A stretch of 64,000 nucleotides of DNA from Saururus chinensis (lineage: Eukaryota; Streptophyta; Magnoliopsida; Piperales; Saururaceae). This document shows, one piece after another, positions 1 through 10,334 of this stretch. The translations under genes were made by a program, and so were the position numbers. Position 1 is the stretch's first letter, and every line of letters begins with the position of its first letter. Where the stretch lies: assembly GCA_035235625.1 (NCBI GenBank), contig CP141150.1, positions 25,994,756 through 26,058,755 of the forward strand, given 5' to 3'. A model generated the notes under the pieces. That model was not told the DNA's origin. It did no database searches and saw only the letters and a program-made list of their open reading frames with translations.

Positions 1-92
1 CATAGATAGCAATGGTGGGACCTCATATGTAAATCTTAGACTTGTGACCTAGCAAAATTCTTTTGGCAACAATTTTATACAATATCTATCAT

Positions 93-494
93 TTACTTCA
101 AACAAGAAGTACCCCTTGTGCCGCCTAACTGGATGATAGAAGCTTGAACAAGGAACATGTTCCTCCTTATTTCTATATCTATATAGGGTCCAAAACAATA
201 ATCTTTGAATAATTTATTCTTCCTCTTATGTGTCTTTTGCCTCTTATGTGCCTTAAAATGGTCGTTTAGCTTTCGTATATATCTATAAGTGGACTTTGGT
301 TGGTGATCCCCCTCAAAGTCCTTAACTACATGTAACAAACTTATCTTGACTCTACCTTTGTCCGTACAATATAATTTGTACACCCTTAATTTACTACATA
401 AAAACTGCACATTTATCATAAAATATATAAAAAACACATACAATCTAAACATATTGACTATGGAAACTGAGAATTGACAGTTAAAAGTTGCCAA
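93..494 (-). CDS. Uncharacterised 133-codon ORF
   Basis: This is an open frame of 133 codons on the minus strand. I do not recognise the product. The N-terminal third is hydrophobic (residues about 15-35, rich in F, Y, I and V) and could be one membrane segment. The middle is basic, with a K/R/H-rich stretch around residues 65-95. It ends 24 bases short of an LTR (518-1745), so it may be retroelement flank rather than a host gene. No splice signals, promoter or conserved motif support it. It could be a chance frame in AT-rich DNA. Confidence 0.15.
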   Translation of the reverse strand: MATFNCQFSVSIVNMFRLYVFFIYFMINVQFLCSKLRVYKLYCTDKGRVKISLLHVVKDFEGDHQPKSTYRYIRKLNDHFKAHKRQKTHKRKNKLFKDYCFGPYIDIEIRRNMFLVQASIIQLGGTRGTSCLK

Positions 495-517
495 TTGCTG
501 GTTGGAAATTGGAAATG

Positions 518-1745
518 TGAGTTTAATATTCGTCTACTTAAACTAGCGGATCACCTCATTGCCTCTAGTCTGATTATCTATCGAAGATAAAAGCTATGAG
601 ATATGTCCTCTTTGAGTAGAATTTTCAAATGTAGTAAAATCAAACAAATATTCACTCAAACCTCACTCACGTTGTATCAATCATTCAACCATAATCATTC
701 AATCCTCACAGAAACACAACAATTTAACATGGAAAACCTTAACACAGGTAAAAACCACAACAATTCCAAAGGAACCAAATCAATGCACAAGTAGGCAAGA
801 CATTACATTGACACAAGTAAACCACCAACCCTATTTAGACTCTAACACAAGTTTCTCTTGTTTAGATCATTGTTATTGGCCGTCAAGCCTTCTCTCTCAA
901 GCACTTGAAACTTCCTCCTCATTGCCTTGTTGTTGTCTTCCTCTAGCCTCAACTAGCTTCAACAAGCACCTCTTGTTGTATTGACTTTGCCCTTGTGACA
1001 TCTTCAATCTCCCATTGAAGATATATTGCAACTCCTTTGAAATATCTGTGTAAAATCTCCTTTTAGTTATGGATTAGCGTCATGAATTCACCATTGATCT
1101 TCAACTCAAAGCTTTATATGAATCCTCCTTAAAAAATTATGTGTAAAATGTATAAACCCTTATTCTCTAATCTTCTCTAGGTTTTCCTCATTCAAATTTC
1201 ATGATTTCTTAACCTTTATATAGTTTCTTAAGTCAGTTAAGGTCTTGGACATAGGTACCTTGTCCTTGAAGCGATCGATTGTTCACTGTTTATTTTGTGC
1301 ACAATACTTCAAGCAATTCATGAGAGTCATCGATTGATAACTCTTGGCTTTGTTATACACAGGGCAAAATCAAGTGCCGATCGATCATTTTGTTCTTCAT
1401 ATTGTGCAGCGATTGATCGTTCTACTTGTCATTTTACTATTTTGCCCTTTTTACTTTAAGACCTTCTGAAACCTCTGAAATCACTTCTAAAACTTGTCTA
1501 AGTGTCTTTTGTATGTGAATGTGATATAAATAAACTTCAACAATCTTCAACATTCTTTAGTTTTCTATCTTGATCCATAAGAACATGTATGCTCTAATTT
1601 TTCAAGTCTATTATTTCCAAATCTGACTCGATCACAACAACCTCAAAACATATTCTCAGACTCAATACATACACAAGGTTTCTAGATATAATTTTGACAA
1701 AGAAATGAGCCAATAACCTTAACATATGGGTCATATATTCTTACA
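518..1745 (-). mobile_element. LTR of ORF1-type retroelement, 3' LTR of left arm
   Basis: Read on the minus strand this LTR starts TGTAAGAATATATGACC at 1745 and ends at ATATTAAACTCA at 518 (1228 bp). A polypurine tract (AAAGGGGGAGAT, minus strand) lies immediately before the 5' end, which makes this the 3' LTR of an element whose body lies to the right. It is homologous over nearly its whole length to the LTRs at 13356-14577, 40015-40746, 41469-42838 and 5883-6740. A block at about 1260-1420 is dense in GATCGAT/CGATTGATC motifs. Confidence 0.75.
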
Positions 1746-2286
1746 ATCTCCCCCTTTGGCTTTTATTTATTAAAACACTATATATTTGAAAAATTAAAAT
1801 AAAATTACAACTCTTGACATAACGCATTTTGAAATTGTACAAAATAACTTGACACACAAAGAATTAACATAGACTCATTTTAATATAAACTTATTCATTT
1901 GGAATTGAGGTTGATAAACCTTGTATAACCCTGTACTTGTCATGCATACTTAAAATCTAATTGATTTGCTTAGTACTATTTAATAATTATAAAGATAAGC
2001 ATTTGAATTTTCATTAATCACTTCTCTCCCCTTCTAATATAAATAGACAAAAACTTAAAGCAATAACTAATAAAAATACTCATTAAAGTACAATCAAATT
2101 ATAACCATCACTTAAAGACATGAAGATAAATATAGAACAATCAAATCATCGTATGTCCATGACATATCCCAACATAAAATCAATTTTAAGGTTCATCTCA
2201 TCATCAAAATGAAACATAAATGAACTAAACAAGTTTTAAACCAAAGGAATACATGCAAAGTGATGCAAAAATAATAGAAACATCAA
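1746..2286 (-). mobile_element. 3' untranslated part of ORF1 retroelement with polypurine tract
   Basis: This AT-rich stretch lies between the ORF1 stop (2287) and the 3' LTR (1745). On the minus strand it ends in a purine tract, the expected second-strand primer of an LTR retroelement. The same sequence, diverged, recurs in the opposite orientation at 5342-5882 and at 40747-41276. I see no coding region in it. Confidence 0.65.
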
Positions 2287-2940
2287 TTAGCAGCCTCATC
2301 ATCATCACCACTCTGCTCCTCTTCACTATCTGCATGTGAAAGTCGGGCTTTTAGCAAGCGATCAAAGTTTGTAAGCCTCTAAAACACAACGTCCTAAAAT
2401 AATCTAAAGTCAGCAATACTCACTAGTTGATCTGGATCATCCATCAGTGCTGCTGCATCTAGTGCTCTATATGGCTCATGATCATCACCCTTATGGTGAG
2501 ATAGCATCCTCTGAACCACTCTTAGGTCAATCCGTCTCATGCCGATCATGGTGGGATTTTCACTAAGTATCTTCACATATACCACAATGAAAATCCGGCA
2601 CAAGATGTATCGATAAGGCAACATCTTATGTGTGTGGCCATGCAGGAATGTCATAATCCTACCAAAAATGATAGAGGGCAGATCCAACTCAAGATGTGGC
2701 TGAGCTAGGAGGTGTAGTAGTTGTGCCATCATCCTATCTACTCTCTTTTGCCTAGCACTCAAAATGTTATACTGAGCAATGACATGAAGCATTCTAAAAT
2801 CCCATGTCATAGAATGTGCAAGTAATGACACCTCCAACTCTAGTCCTCTCGGCAATCCAAGTAAACTACTAGTCAACTCACTATTAGGTGGAAAGTCATA
2901 TATATCAAACTACGAAAATGTGAGCTCTCATTATGTTAGG
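2287..2940 (-). pseudogene. ORF1 C-terminal part of an LTR retroelement (left inverted arm)
   Basis: The clearest open part is 2394-2876 (160 codons), but homology to the other copies runs to the stop at 2287 after a frame break. The core reads as an alpha-helical domain with a pattern like S-L-L-A-H-S-x-x-x-D-F-R-x-L-H-V-I-A-Q, followed by a hydrophobic stretch, and ends in an acidic tail (D-S-E-E-E-Q). It resembles, by memory only, the 'putative plant transposon protein' domain found as an accessory ORF in plant LTR elements. Paralogues here are at 4802-5341, 12660-13130 and 41277-43647. The N-terminal part is missing because another LTR (2941-4801) abuts it. Confidence 0.6.
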
Positions 2941-4801
2941 TGTCACTCTTACCTGAACCGGAGCCCCTAAGTCGGGTAAGTGGTTTTTACAAAATAATTT
3001 AATAATAAGGGTAAAAGAGTCATTTTATAGTCTCTAGGATTTTTCCCCAAATGGTCAAGACACTCGTATCCCTCTCAAAGTCCACCAGTAATTTTTCTAA
3101 ATTTTTAAAACAAGTATAGCCCCTTGAACTGGACCTAGTTCAACCCCCACTTTTATTTATCTTTTTTTTTTTAATATTGTTTACCAAGACCGGATCCGGG
3201 CCAGGCCCAGACCAGTTGGGTCCGGACCAATGAAGACGGGTTATCATCTTCAGTTCTGGCCAGCAAGAACACCCACTGGCCTCTGGCAGCCATTGATAGC
3301 CAATGGGCTTGGCCAATATGATTGCCTCCAGGAGGTGCTTTCGTTAGACCTAATATCGTCAGCGCACGGTGGCTGCCGAACGGTCTGCAAAGTAGCCAGA
3401 TTTTCTTCCACCGGCGATTTGCACTGACGTTGCTACCTCGCCCAACCCAGCCATGGGACTGGGCCATTCGATTCGCCGTCTAGCAGCGATTCAGAACCCC
3501 CTGGTCCAACCTTAGGTCCACCACCGGTAGTAACGTCCACACCCTCTTTCCTCTGTGATTTCAGAGAGAACTCAAGGATGAGCAGGGGCGCGGCGAAGTG
3601 GCAATCCAAACTTCCGGCGAGGCTTTGCCTCCTGTTGGCCGATCAACAGAGAAGACAAAGACTCAACCTTTTCCACTCTGCTGTCCGGGATAAATGATCA
3701 GGCCGGTGGCCAGATATTTTTTGGCCGGCTCTTTTTAATTAGATTGGTTCATACGCCATACGTGCCTCTAATTTAAATTAAAAGGATGTTTGAGCGATTC
3801 TACCTTACACGCCGGATTGCTGTCGATCCACCGCCTCCAAAGATTCGAGCTCCCTCTTTCCCGACTCTGTCACCAGTATGATCTTTCTCCGGTCGCCGAA
3901 AAACTCCGACGGCTCTATCTCTTTTCATCTCCGGCCAACCTCTGCCCAAAAATTGTTAATTATATATTTTTATAGGCATGGGATTAGGGCTCCTAATCCC
4001 ATGAGAAATTGGTCTAAAACCTCTTCATTCCAGAACATAATTGGGCCCTAAAAATTAATTTTTGGAATACAAATTGATCGGGCCCGTATAATGGCTCAAA
4101 CAAATAATTCACACGTAAAATTTGGGTAAACGGGCCTTGCACGATATATTCAGCTTTGAACTATCGTATCTCCCTCATCCTAACTTTGAAGCTCTTTCAA
4201 TCTACCTTCCATCTATAGAGGATTCAGCCAACAATTCCAAGCATTAAATAAGTTATTCCAACGAGAAGGTGAAAGGGTCCAACACCCTAATTTCCACGTA
4301 GTCGACTTCGGGAATTTAGAAAATTCCTAGACGTTACACTTGTAGCAAGATATGAGAGCTTTCAAACCCTAGGAGCATCTTCAATATGTAGGAAGTTACT
4401 CTAGGGTCGTTTTAGGTGAGAGGCACACCATATTTTTTTGAAAGTAATATTTATATTATGTGCTTTGAAACTTCCATGTGTTACTTCATGCCTGTTAGTA
4501 TAAACTCTCCTACTGAGTACTTTAAAATACTCACCCCCTAGACCTTGCAAGATCCAACAAAGCTTAGAGTACGGGTAGAAGGGTCTACTTGGGAGTTTTT
4601 GAAATGATTTCAATTGCACCATAAAACAAAGTAGGAACTTTTATTATTTTTTAGCTTGTGTGTTTGTACATGGATGGTATATTCCTAGGAAATTACTATT
4701 TTATACTATTGATATGGTGAGTAGCTCTGGTCGCTGGCCTGGGTAAACTTTGACATTTTTTCAAAAAATTTTATATGCTTTCGAAACCCTGGGGCGCGGC
4801 A
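2941..4801 (+). mobile_element. Long LTR between two opposed ORF1 fragments
   Basis: It starts TGTCACTCTTACC and ends CCCTGGGGCGCGGCA. Near its 3' end it carries the self-complementary block ACTGAGTACTTTAAAATACT (about 4514-4533), seen also in the long LTRs at 10335-12659 and 53181-59599. The block 4310-4801 matches 10335-10750 in reverse complement, and 2990-3130 matches about 17850-17990. It ends directly in ORF1-like DNA on both sides, so it looks like a solo LTR. The flanking 5-mers (TTAGG and TTTTC) do not match, so an intact target duplication is absent. Short frames inside (3171-3467, 3230-3427, 3790-3975) have no recognisable product. Confidence 0.55.
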
Positions 4802-5341
4802 TTTTCTTACTTCATGTAATTGCTCAGCATGATGTTTGGAATGTTAGGAAGGAGCAAGTAGATAGAATGATGGCCAGATTGCTACACCTCTTAGCTCATA
4901 CACATTTAGAGCTTGATATACCTTCTATCATTTTTGGGAGGATCATGGAGTCTTACATGGCCACACTCATGAGATTTTGTCATATCCCTACATCATATGT
5001 TTGATCTTTACATTGGCACATGTGAGAGTGCCCAGGACAAAGCCTACTATAACTAGGATGTGACCTATAGACCTTGGAGTGGTTTTACTGATGCTATCTC
5101 ACCATTAGGGTGATGATCGTAAGCCCCATGAGCATAGCACGTAGTAGAGGGAGCAGATGCAACATTAGACCCACCACCACCTATAAATGATGATCGATTA
5201 GTGACTATGAGAGAGTTCAAAGTGTTCTATGATGCTATGTTTTAGAGATTTACAGACCTTGATCACTTGATCAGATCTCGGCTTCCAGGAGTAGATAGTG
5301 AAGGGGAGCAGACTGGAGATGATTATGTAGCTGCAGATTGA
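4802..5341 (+). pseudogene. ORF1 C-terminal part of an LTR retroelement (right inverted arm)
   Basis: From about 4802 the frame reads L-H-V-I-A-Q-H-D followed by the same helical domain as the copy at 2287-2940, but in the opposite orientation. It is open to about 5004, then continues through frameshifts to an acidic tail (D-S-E-G-E-Q) and a TGA at 5339-5341. The N-terminal half is absent; the preceding DNA is the end of a different LTR. It is a dead fragment. Confidence 0.6.
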
Positions 5342-5882
5342 TGTTTTTATTATTTTCTTTTCACTTTTCATGTATTCCCAGGTTTTAAAATTTGTTCAGT
5401 TTCTTTATGTTTCATGATGATGATGAGATGTATAGTTGAAACTGTTTTCATTATGGGATATGTGTTGGACATGTGTTGGATTAATAGTTTAAGTTGCATT
5501 CATGTCTTTATGTGATGATTATAACTACATGGAGCTATAATTGTGTTTTTTTATTAATTATGACTCTAATGTTTTTGACTATTTATGTCAAAAAGGGGGA
5601 TAAAAGAACAATGAAAATCAAAGTACTTATCTTCATAATTCATTGGACAGTGCTATGCAAATCAATTTTGAGTTTGAGTGTTCAGGATAAGTATAGGTTT
5701 GTACAAGGCCTTTCAAGCTCAATCCCAAATTAATGAGTTTAAGATAATTGATTATATGTTGAGTCTTTGTAGTATCAACTTATTATGTACAATTTTAAAG
5801 TCAATGCACTATGTCAAGAGTTGAAATTTTATTTTAATTTTCAAATGTCTAGTGTTTTAACAAGAATTAGCCAAAGGGGGAG
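5342..5882 (+). mobile_element. 3' untranslated part of ORF1 retroelement with polypurine tract (right arm)
   Basis: This stretch joins the ORF1 stop to the LTR at 5883. It is the diverged, inverted counterpart of 1746-2286 and ends in the purine tract CCAAAGGGGGAG. A frame at 5494-5733 (79 codons) lies inside it and is probably incidental. Confidence 0.6.
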
Positions 5883-6740
5883 TTTATAAAATTATGTGTC
5901 ATATGTTTAGTTTATTGGCAATTTCTTTGTCAAAATTATGTCAAGAAACCATATATATGTAATGAGTCTTAGAATTTGATTTAAGGTTGTGTGGTTGAGT
6001 CAAATTTAGAATTGACAGACTTGAAAAATAGCAACATACATATTCTTGTTGATCAAGGTGAAATACTAAAAAATGTAAAGGGTTTTGAAGCTTATCGAGA
6101 TCATATTGACATGCATAAATCACTTTGAAAAAGTTAAGAATTGATTAGAGAGGTTTTAGAAGGATTTAAGGTAAAAAGGGCAAAAATATCAAAATACAGG
6201 CATAATGATCGATTGATGCAAATTATGAAGGAGAAATGATCAATTGCTTGTTGATTCACCCTTGTGCAAAATGAAGTAAAGAGTTATTGATCGATCACTC
6301 TCACAATTGATGATCGATTGAAGAATCGTGCACCTTAAAAATAGTGATTGGTTGATCGCTATTTAAAATGATCAATTGTTTTAAGAAGAGTTTACCTACT
6401 TTATGACCTTTTGATTTACATTTTATTTCTTATTCAAGTGCAAGTTATATAAGGGTTATGAAATATCAAAATTTCATAGAGGAAAGCTTAGAGGAGAAAA
6501 GAGAAAGAGGCTTTACACCTTTGTTTATTGTTTTCCGAAGGAGAATTCACTTCAGCTTTTTATTAAAGATCTATGATGAATTGAAGAAGATAATCCACAA
6601 CTAAAGGAGCATATACACAAGAGTATTCAATGAAGAATTTGCAATATGTCTTCAATAGAAGATTGAAGATTCCACAAGGCCAAAGTAAAGACAACAAAAG
6701 GTGTTTATTGAATACTAGAAGGAGACAAAGACAAGAGTTA
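5883..6740 (+). mobile_element. Partial 3' LTR of ORF1-type retroelement (right arm)
   Basis: It follows the purine tract directly and aligns to the LTR at 518-1745 read on the other strand: the ATGTGTCATATG start region, a GATCGATTG-rich block at 6200-6370, then a block around 6540-6740. Homology fades near 6740, so the 3' end of the LTR is missing or badly diverged. Confidence 0.6.
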
Positions 6741-7259
6741 ACTACGCTTGTAGTTTTTCATCAAAAACTAATATAAGAGAATTAATGTGTCACAAAGGAG
6801 AGAATAAAATTGACAATCACATACTAATGGGGTTAAATGATTTAAGGTAAGGTATTAATGAACATAATTGGTGGATGCACTTAAATTAAAAGAGAATTGA
6901 TTACAAAACCATAAAAAAGAGCTCAACTTTGATGATTTTGAGTGTTTTATTTTTAATTTGAATTCTGAGTGTCTGGAAATTTTTATTCTAATGGGAAATG
7001 TCTTGAAATATTTTTGTCAATTTATTAGAATTTTTCAACAAGTTTTTGATTTTTTATACTTTTTATTACACTCATAAAATCAAAAATTAAATTTATTTAA
7101 AGATTGATCGATCGATCATTGGTCGACTTTTTTCGCGCTAAAGCTTGGTTTTAAATTTGATCTCATTTCATTTCAAGTTTATTCACTTCAAACTCTCCCA
7201 AAGAATGCTTAGAGGTGAAAAGAGATGATTTGAGGTATTTTTGCACAATCAATTACTAG
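6741..7259. other. AT-rich unassigned stretch
   Basis: I see no gene here. It contains GATTGATCGATCGATC at about 7102-7117, like the motif clusters in the ORF1-element LTRs, so it may be diverged LTR sequence. Confidence 0.3.
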
Positions 7260-7289
7260 GGCTATTAACGAGCCGAGCTGGCTCGTCGA

Positions 7290-8065
7290 ACATCCAGGAC
7301 ATGCGAAGGATCTTGCACATCCTTCCAAAGCATGAACAGGTGGAATACATCTTGACATCCATCAATATATGGGGCAAGGCTAGTCCTTAAGCCACGAGCC
7401 CTACTTTGTCCAAGATTTTGAAGAGTCCTACCACACTTCCACTACACACTTTGATGAACTTCGCCATATCTGCACACTACTGTAACAACTCAGCCTTCAC
7501 CAACTTGTGCTTTCTTACTTATTCCAACATGTCTGTGCTCTCTCCAATCCATTGTGCAAGCATGAAACATATCTTCTAATGTCTAAATCGTCCTCTCTGA
7601 CTAACCATCTGTTATACTGAATCGTAGGTTGGTACCAAACTCTTCTGAAATCCCTGCCAAAACTTGAGAAGTAAATCAACTATCTCACTCCGAGATGATC
7701 GACAACGGCACTCCATGTCAATTCATAACTTCCTTTACATATCTCCTTGCCAAAGAATTTATAGTGTGTTATTTTCAAAATTAGAAAATATACACTCTTA
7801 GTGAGTCGATCTACTATCATCCAAATAGATTCATGGCCTTGCATTGTCCTGGATTAACTTGAAACAAAATCCAAAGTAATTTACTCATACTTCCATTCAA
7901 GAATTTTCATCGATTGAAGAGTACATGAACGTTCCTAACATTTGGCTTTAAGTATTGACAGTTAAATACTTAAAAAAAAAAAAAACTCTCCTTTATCCTT
8001 TTTCATTTCATTCATCCAAAAATTCCTTTTAATGTCTTGATACCTCTTCGTTCCTCCTAAATGGA
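7290..8065 (-). pseudogene. Ty3/gypsy integrase relic
   Basis: Minus-strand translation gives recognisable integrase pieces in the right order. A zinc-finger-side block (I-H-L-G-G-T-K-R-Y) lies near 8060. The catalytic core start (I-W-M-I-V-D-R-L-T-K-S) is near 7840. Then come H-G-V-P-L-S-I-I at about 7700, T-D-G-x-S-E-R-T-I near 7600, and the C-terminal segment ending D-P-S-H-V-L near 7290. Several stops are TAG where family members have CAG (for example in T-D-G-Q-S-E-R-T-I-Q), which fits decay by C-to-T change. A few residues before T-D-G are deleted. It cannot encode an active enzyme. Confidence 0.8.
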
Positions 8066-9279
8066 TAGTGTACTGAGATCTATATGCTTCACACGATAGA
8101 TCCTTCCTTAAGCTCTTTTCCTTAGCTCGTTTATTGTCGGAACCTCAATCCTTCTCGAAATCTAACCCTCCATCAAAGCCTTTGCTAAGGTCAGGCTTTC
8201 CATGCAACTTCCTCACTTTCCATCTCCTTTCTATACCTCCATAATGCTTTCATCCAATGCTGACTTCACTTTTTGTCCACAAAAGACCTCTTGTTCCCAA
8301 GCCTCACATAAGGGTTAAAACTTATTGTTTCCTTCCAATAGTTTCTGCTCCTTCATAAGCATTCGAACAGGCCTTACTTCAGCCTTGCAACTCAACATAT
8401 CCATTACTACTTGCTCATTCTACATTCAAACACGTCTGAGGCTTTTCTTGAACCATGACTATACACAATGATCCTCCGCTCCCAGATAGTAAAGCTAAGA
8501 CTAGTGCAGCCATTAGCTTCCTTGTTAGTTTTTGAAACAATTTTGCCATGCCTCATTATAATAAACTTTACTCCTTTCTTGTTGACTTCGACAAAGGTAA
8601 AGCAATACTTGAAACTCCAATAATGAATCATCGGCAATATTCTTGTTCAAAAAGCAGTCCTTGAGGTATATCCATCTTGAATCCTTAATCAATGACATCA
8701 AGATCTTAAGTTGCTTCAAGAGAATACCTTGGTTGACTATTGCTAACCGAAGATATCCATCTTCCTTCTCTTCAAAATTGCTAGCACTTCTCAAGGAATG
8801 ATGCTTGGAAAGATAATACCTTTGTCCAAAAGACCTTGAAGTTATCTCTTCCATTATCTAAGATCTGTCTCTAGGGTTCTTTGGGAATAGGAGTGGTACC
8901 TAGGAGAATTTAACTAGGGGAAGTTACCATTACACTTCTCTTATGGTTGGTAGACTTGGCAGTTCATTCGGAAAAGACATTGGCACAGTCTCATTCTGTG
9001 TCTATCTCATCCAAAACTTATCTCCTTTGCTTCATCGAAAATAACTGTGGCAAGGTATGTCGAACACCCTTCACTCAGCCATTTCTTTACTTAATGGAAG
9101 CTACAACACACCAGCTTGACCTATCTTGAGTCCTTTGGAACACAACATTTCCTTCTCCAAAAACTACTCTCTTGTTAGAAGAGAAATTACTTTCCATTGA
9201 TGGTCAGCAAAAAATTACCTTCTTCATTATGTCAAAAAATGTCACATCTTTCTGTCTCATTGGAACCTTCGTTGCTTTA
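8066..9279 (-). pseudogene. Degraded interior of minus-strand Ty3/gypsy element
   Basis: This region lies between the integrase relic and a possible gag piece, where protease, reverse transcriptase and RNase H would be expected. Short open frames occur at 8407-8637 and 8525-8854 (109 codons), but I could not recognise the YxDD box or RNase H residues, and the length is too short for all these domains. Large deletions are likely. Confidence 0.4.
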
Positions 9280-9560
9280 AAACACTTTCTACTTCAACGG
9301 TCCACTTCTTGGCCACCTTAGGATTGTCCTATCCTGTATGGCTGGAGAAATCTTCTTGACTTGCTCTAATGGATTGTCCTTCTCACTACAATTATTCTCA
9401 ACAAAATAATTGGAATTACTTAAGTGAGTGGAGTTAGACAACAACTTTTGTATTTGATTCAGCATCTTCAATCAGCCATTTTTTGCATCATCCAAGTAAA
9501 GAAGCTTTCCAAAGGGTCATCTGGGGCCATTAATTCTTGAACTGATGCTTTTGTAGCAGT
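9280..9560 (-). pseudogene. Possible Ty3/gypsy gag N-terminal relic
   Basis: Minus-strand translation, open at 9289-9471, starts M-L-N-Q-I-Q-K-L-L and then L-E-Q-V-K-K-I-S-P. This is weakly like the start of gag in plant gypsy elements, where a helical leader precedes the gag core. Its position next to an LTR end (9622) and upstream of integrase on the same strand supports the assignment more than the sequence does. Confidence 0.35.
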
Positions 9561-9621
9561 CGAGTCATCAGACCATGTCTATACCTTCCACAGTTGGATT
9601 CATCTTTGGGGTACTAATTGA

Positions 9622-10334
9622 TTGTAACAACCTCGAATCAACTGTTTGATTTACATACAAAAATAAGTTTTTTTGCTTTTCTTATAACAAGGCATGTGTT
9701 TACACCACCCTGCCCACTCGTTTTCAAAACCAAACACGTAAAATCATTTCGATAATAACAATTATAATAAAATAATAATAATAATAATAATAGCATATCA
9801 ATTATTAGTTTAACACGTCTTAAAGTGTATGCCTAATGACACTTCTAAGTAGCGACTTCAAAATCAATATTACACTACACAAGTGCAACAAACCTTAGAG
9901 CTATCCATTAACACCACATGGCCCATACCATGGGTATTTGATAGTTTTTCTGCGGTAGTTCCACAACCCTGCAAGGCATGCTACCTAATTATTTGTATTG
10001 ACATATCTTGAACTGTACACGTAATGGTGTTTCTAAGTGGTTGCTAGTACTCACGCCCCATCCCATGAGTATTTTGCGATGCCTAAAAAACAACTTTATT
10101 GTAAACAACTGCAACCAACTTTGGAGCTATCTAATAAACATGTCACATACCATGGGTGTTCGATGCTTTCTCCTTGGTAGTTCTACAACCTTACAAGACA
10201 TACCACCCAATAGAACTATGTTTCTTAACTTATGTGCTACACCCCCTGACTCAGACGAAAAATTACTCTAGTCTCATATTATTTCTCACCTTATGTATTT
10301 GTAGACGGAATTTCCTGGTTGCTCCGATACTAAC
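9622..10334 (-). mobile_element. Truncated LTR adjoining gypsy relic
   Basis: On the minus strand the LTR ends ...CGAGGTTGTTACA at about 9622. It includes a 26-base ATA/AAT-rich microsatellite at 9765-9792 and two diverged copies of a block of about 100 bp (9892-9990 and 10107-10213) sharing ACCATGGGT and GGTAGTTC. It is cut at 10334 by the next LTR. Confidence 0.45.

Noticed and set aside
4310..4338. Possible LTR end at GACGTTACA
   Set aside because: Homology with the reverse complement of about 10720-10760 runs through this point, so it is internal to a longer LTR ending at 4801.
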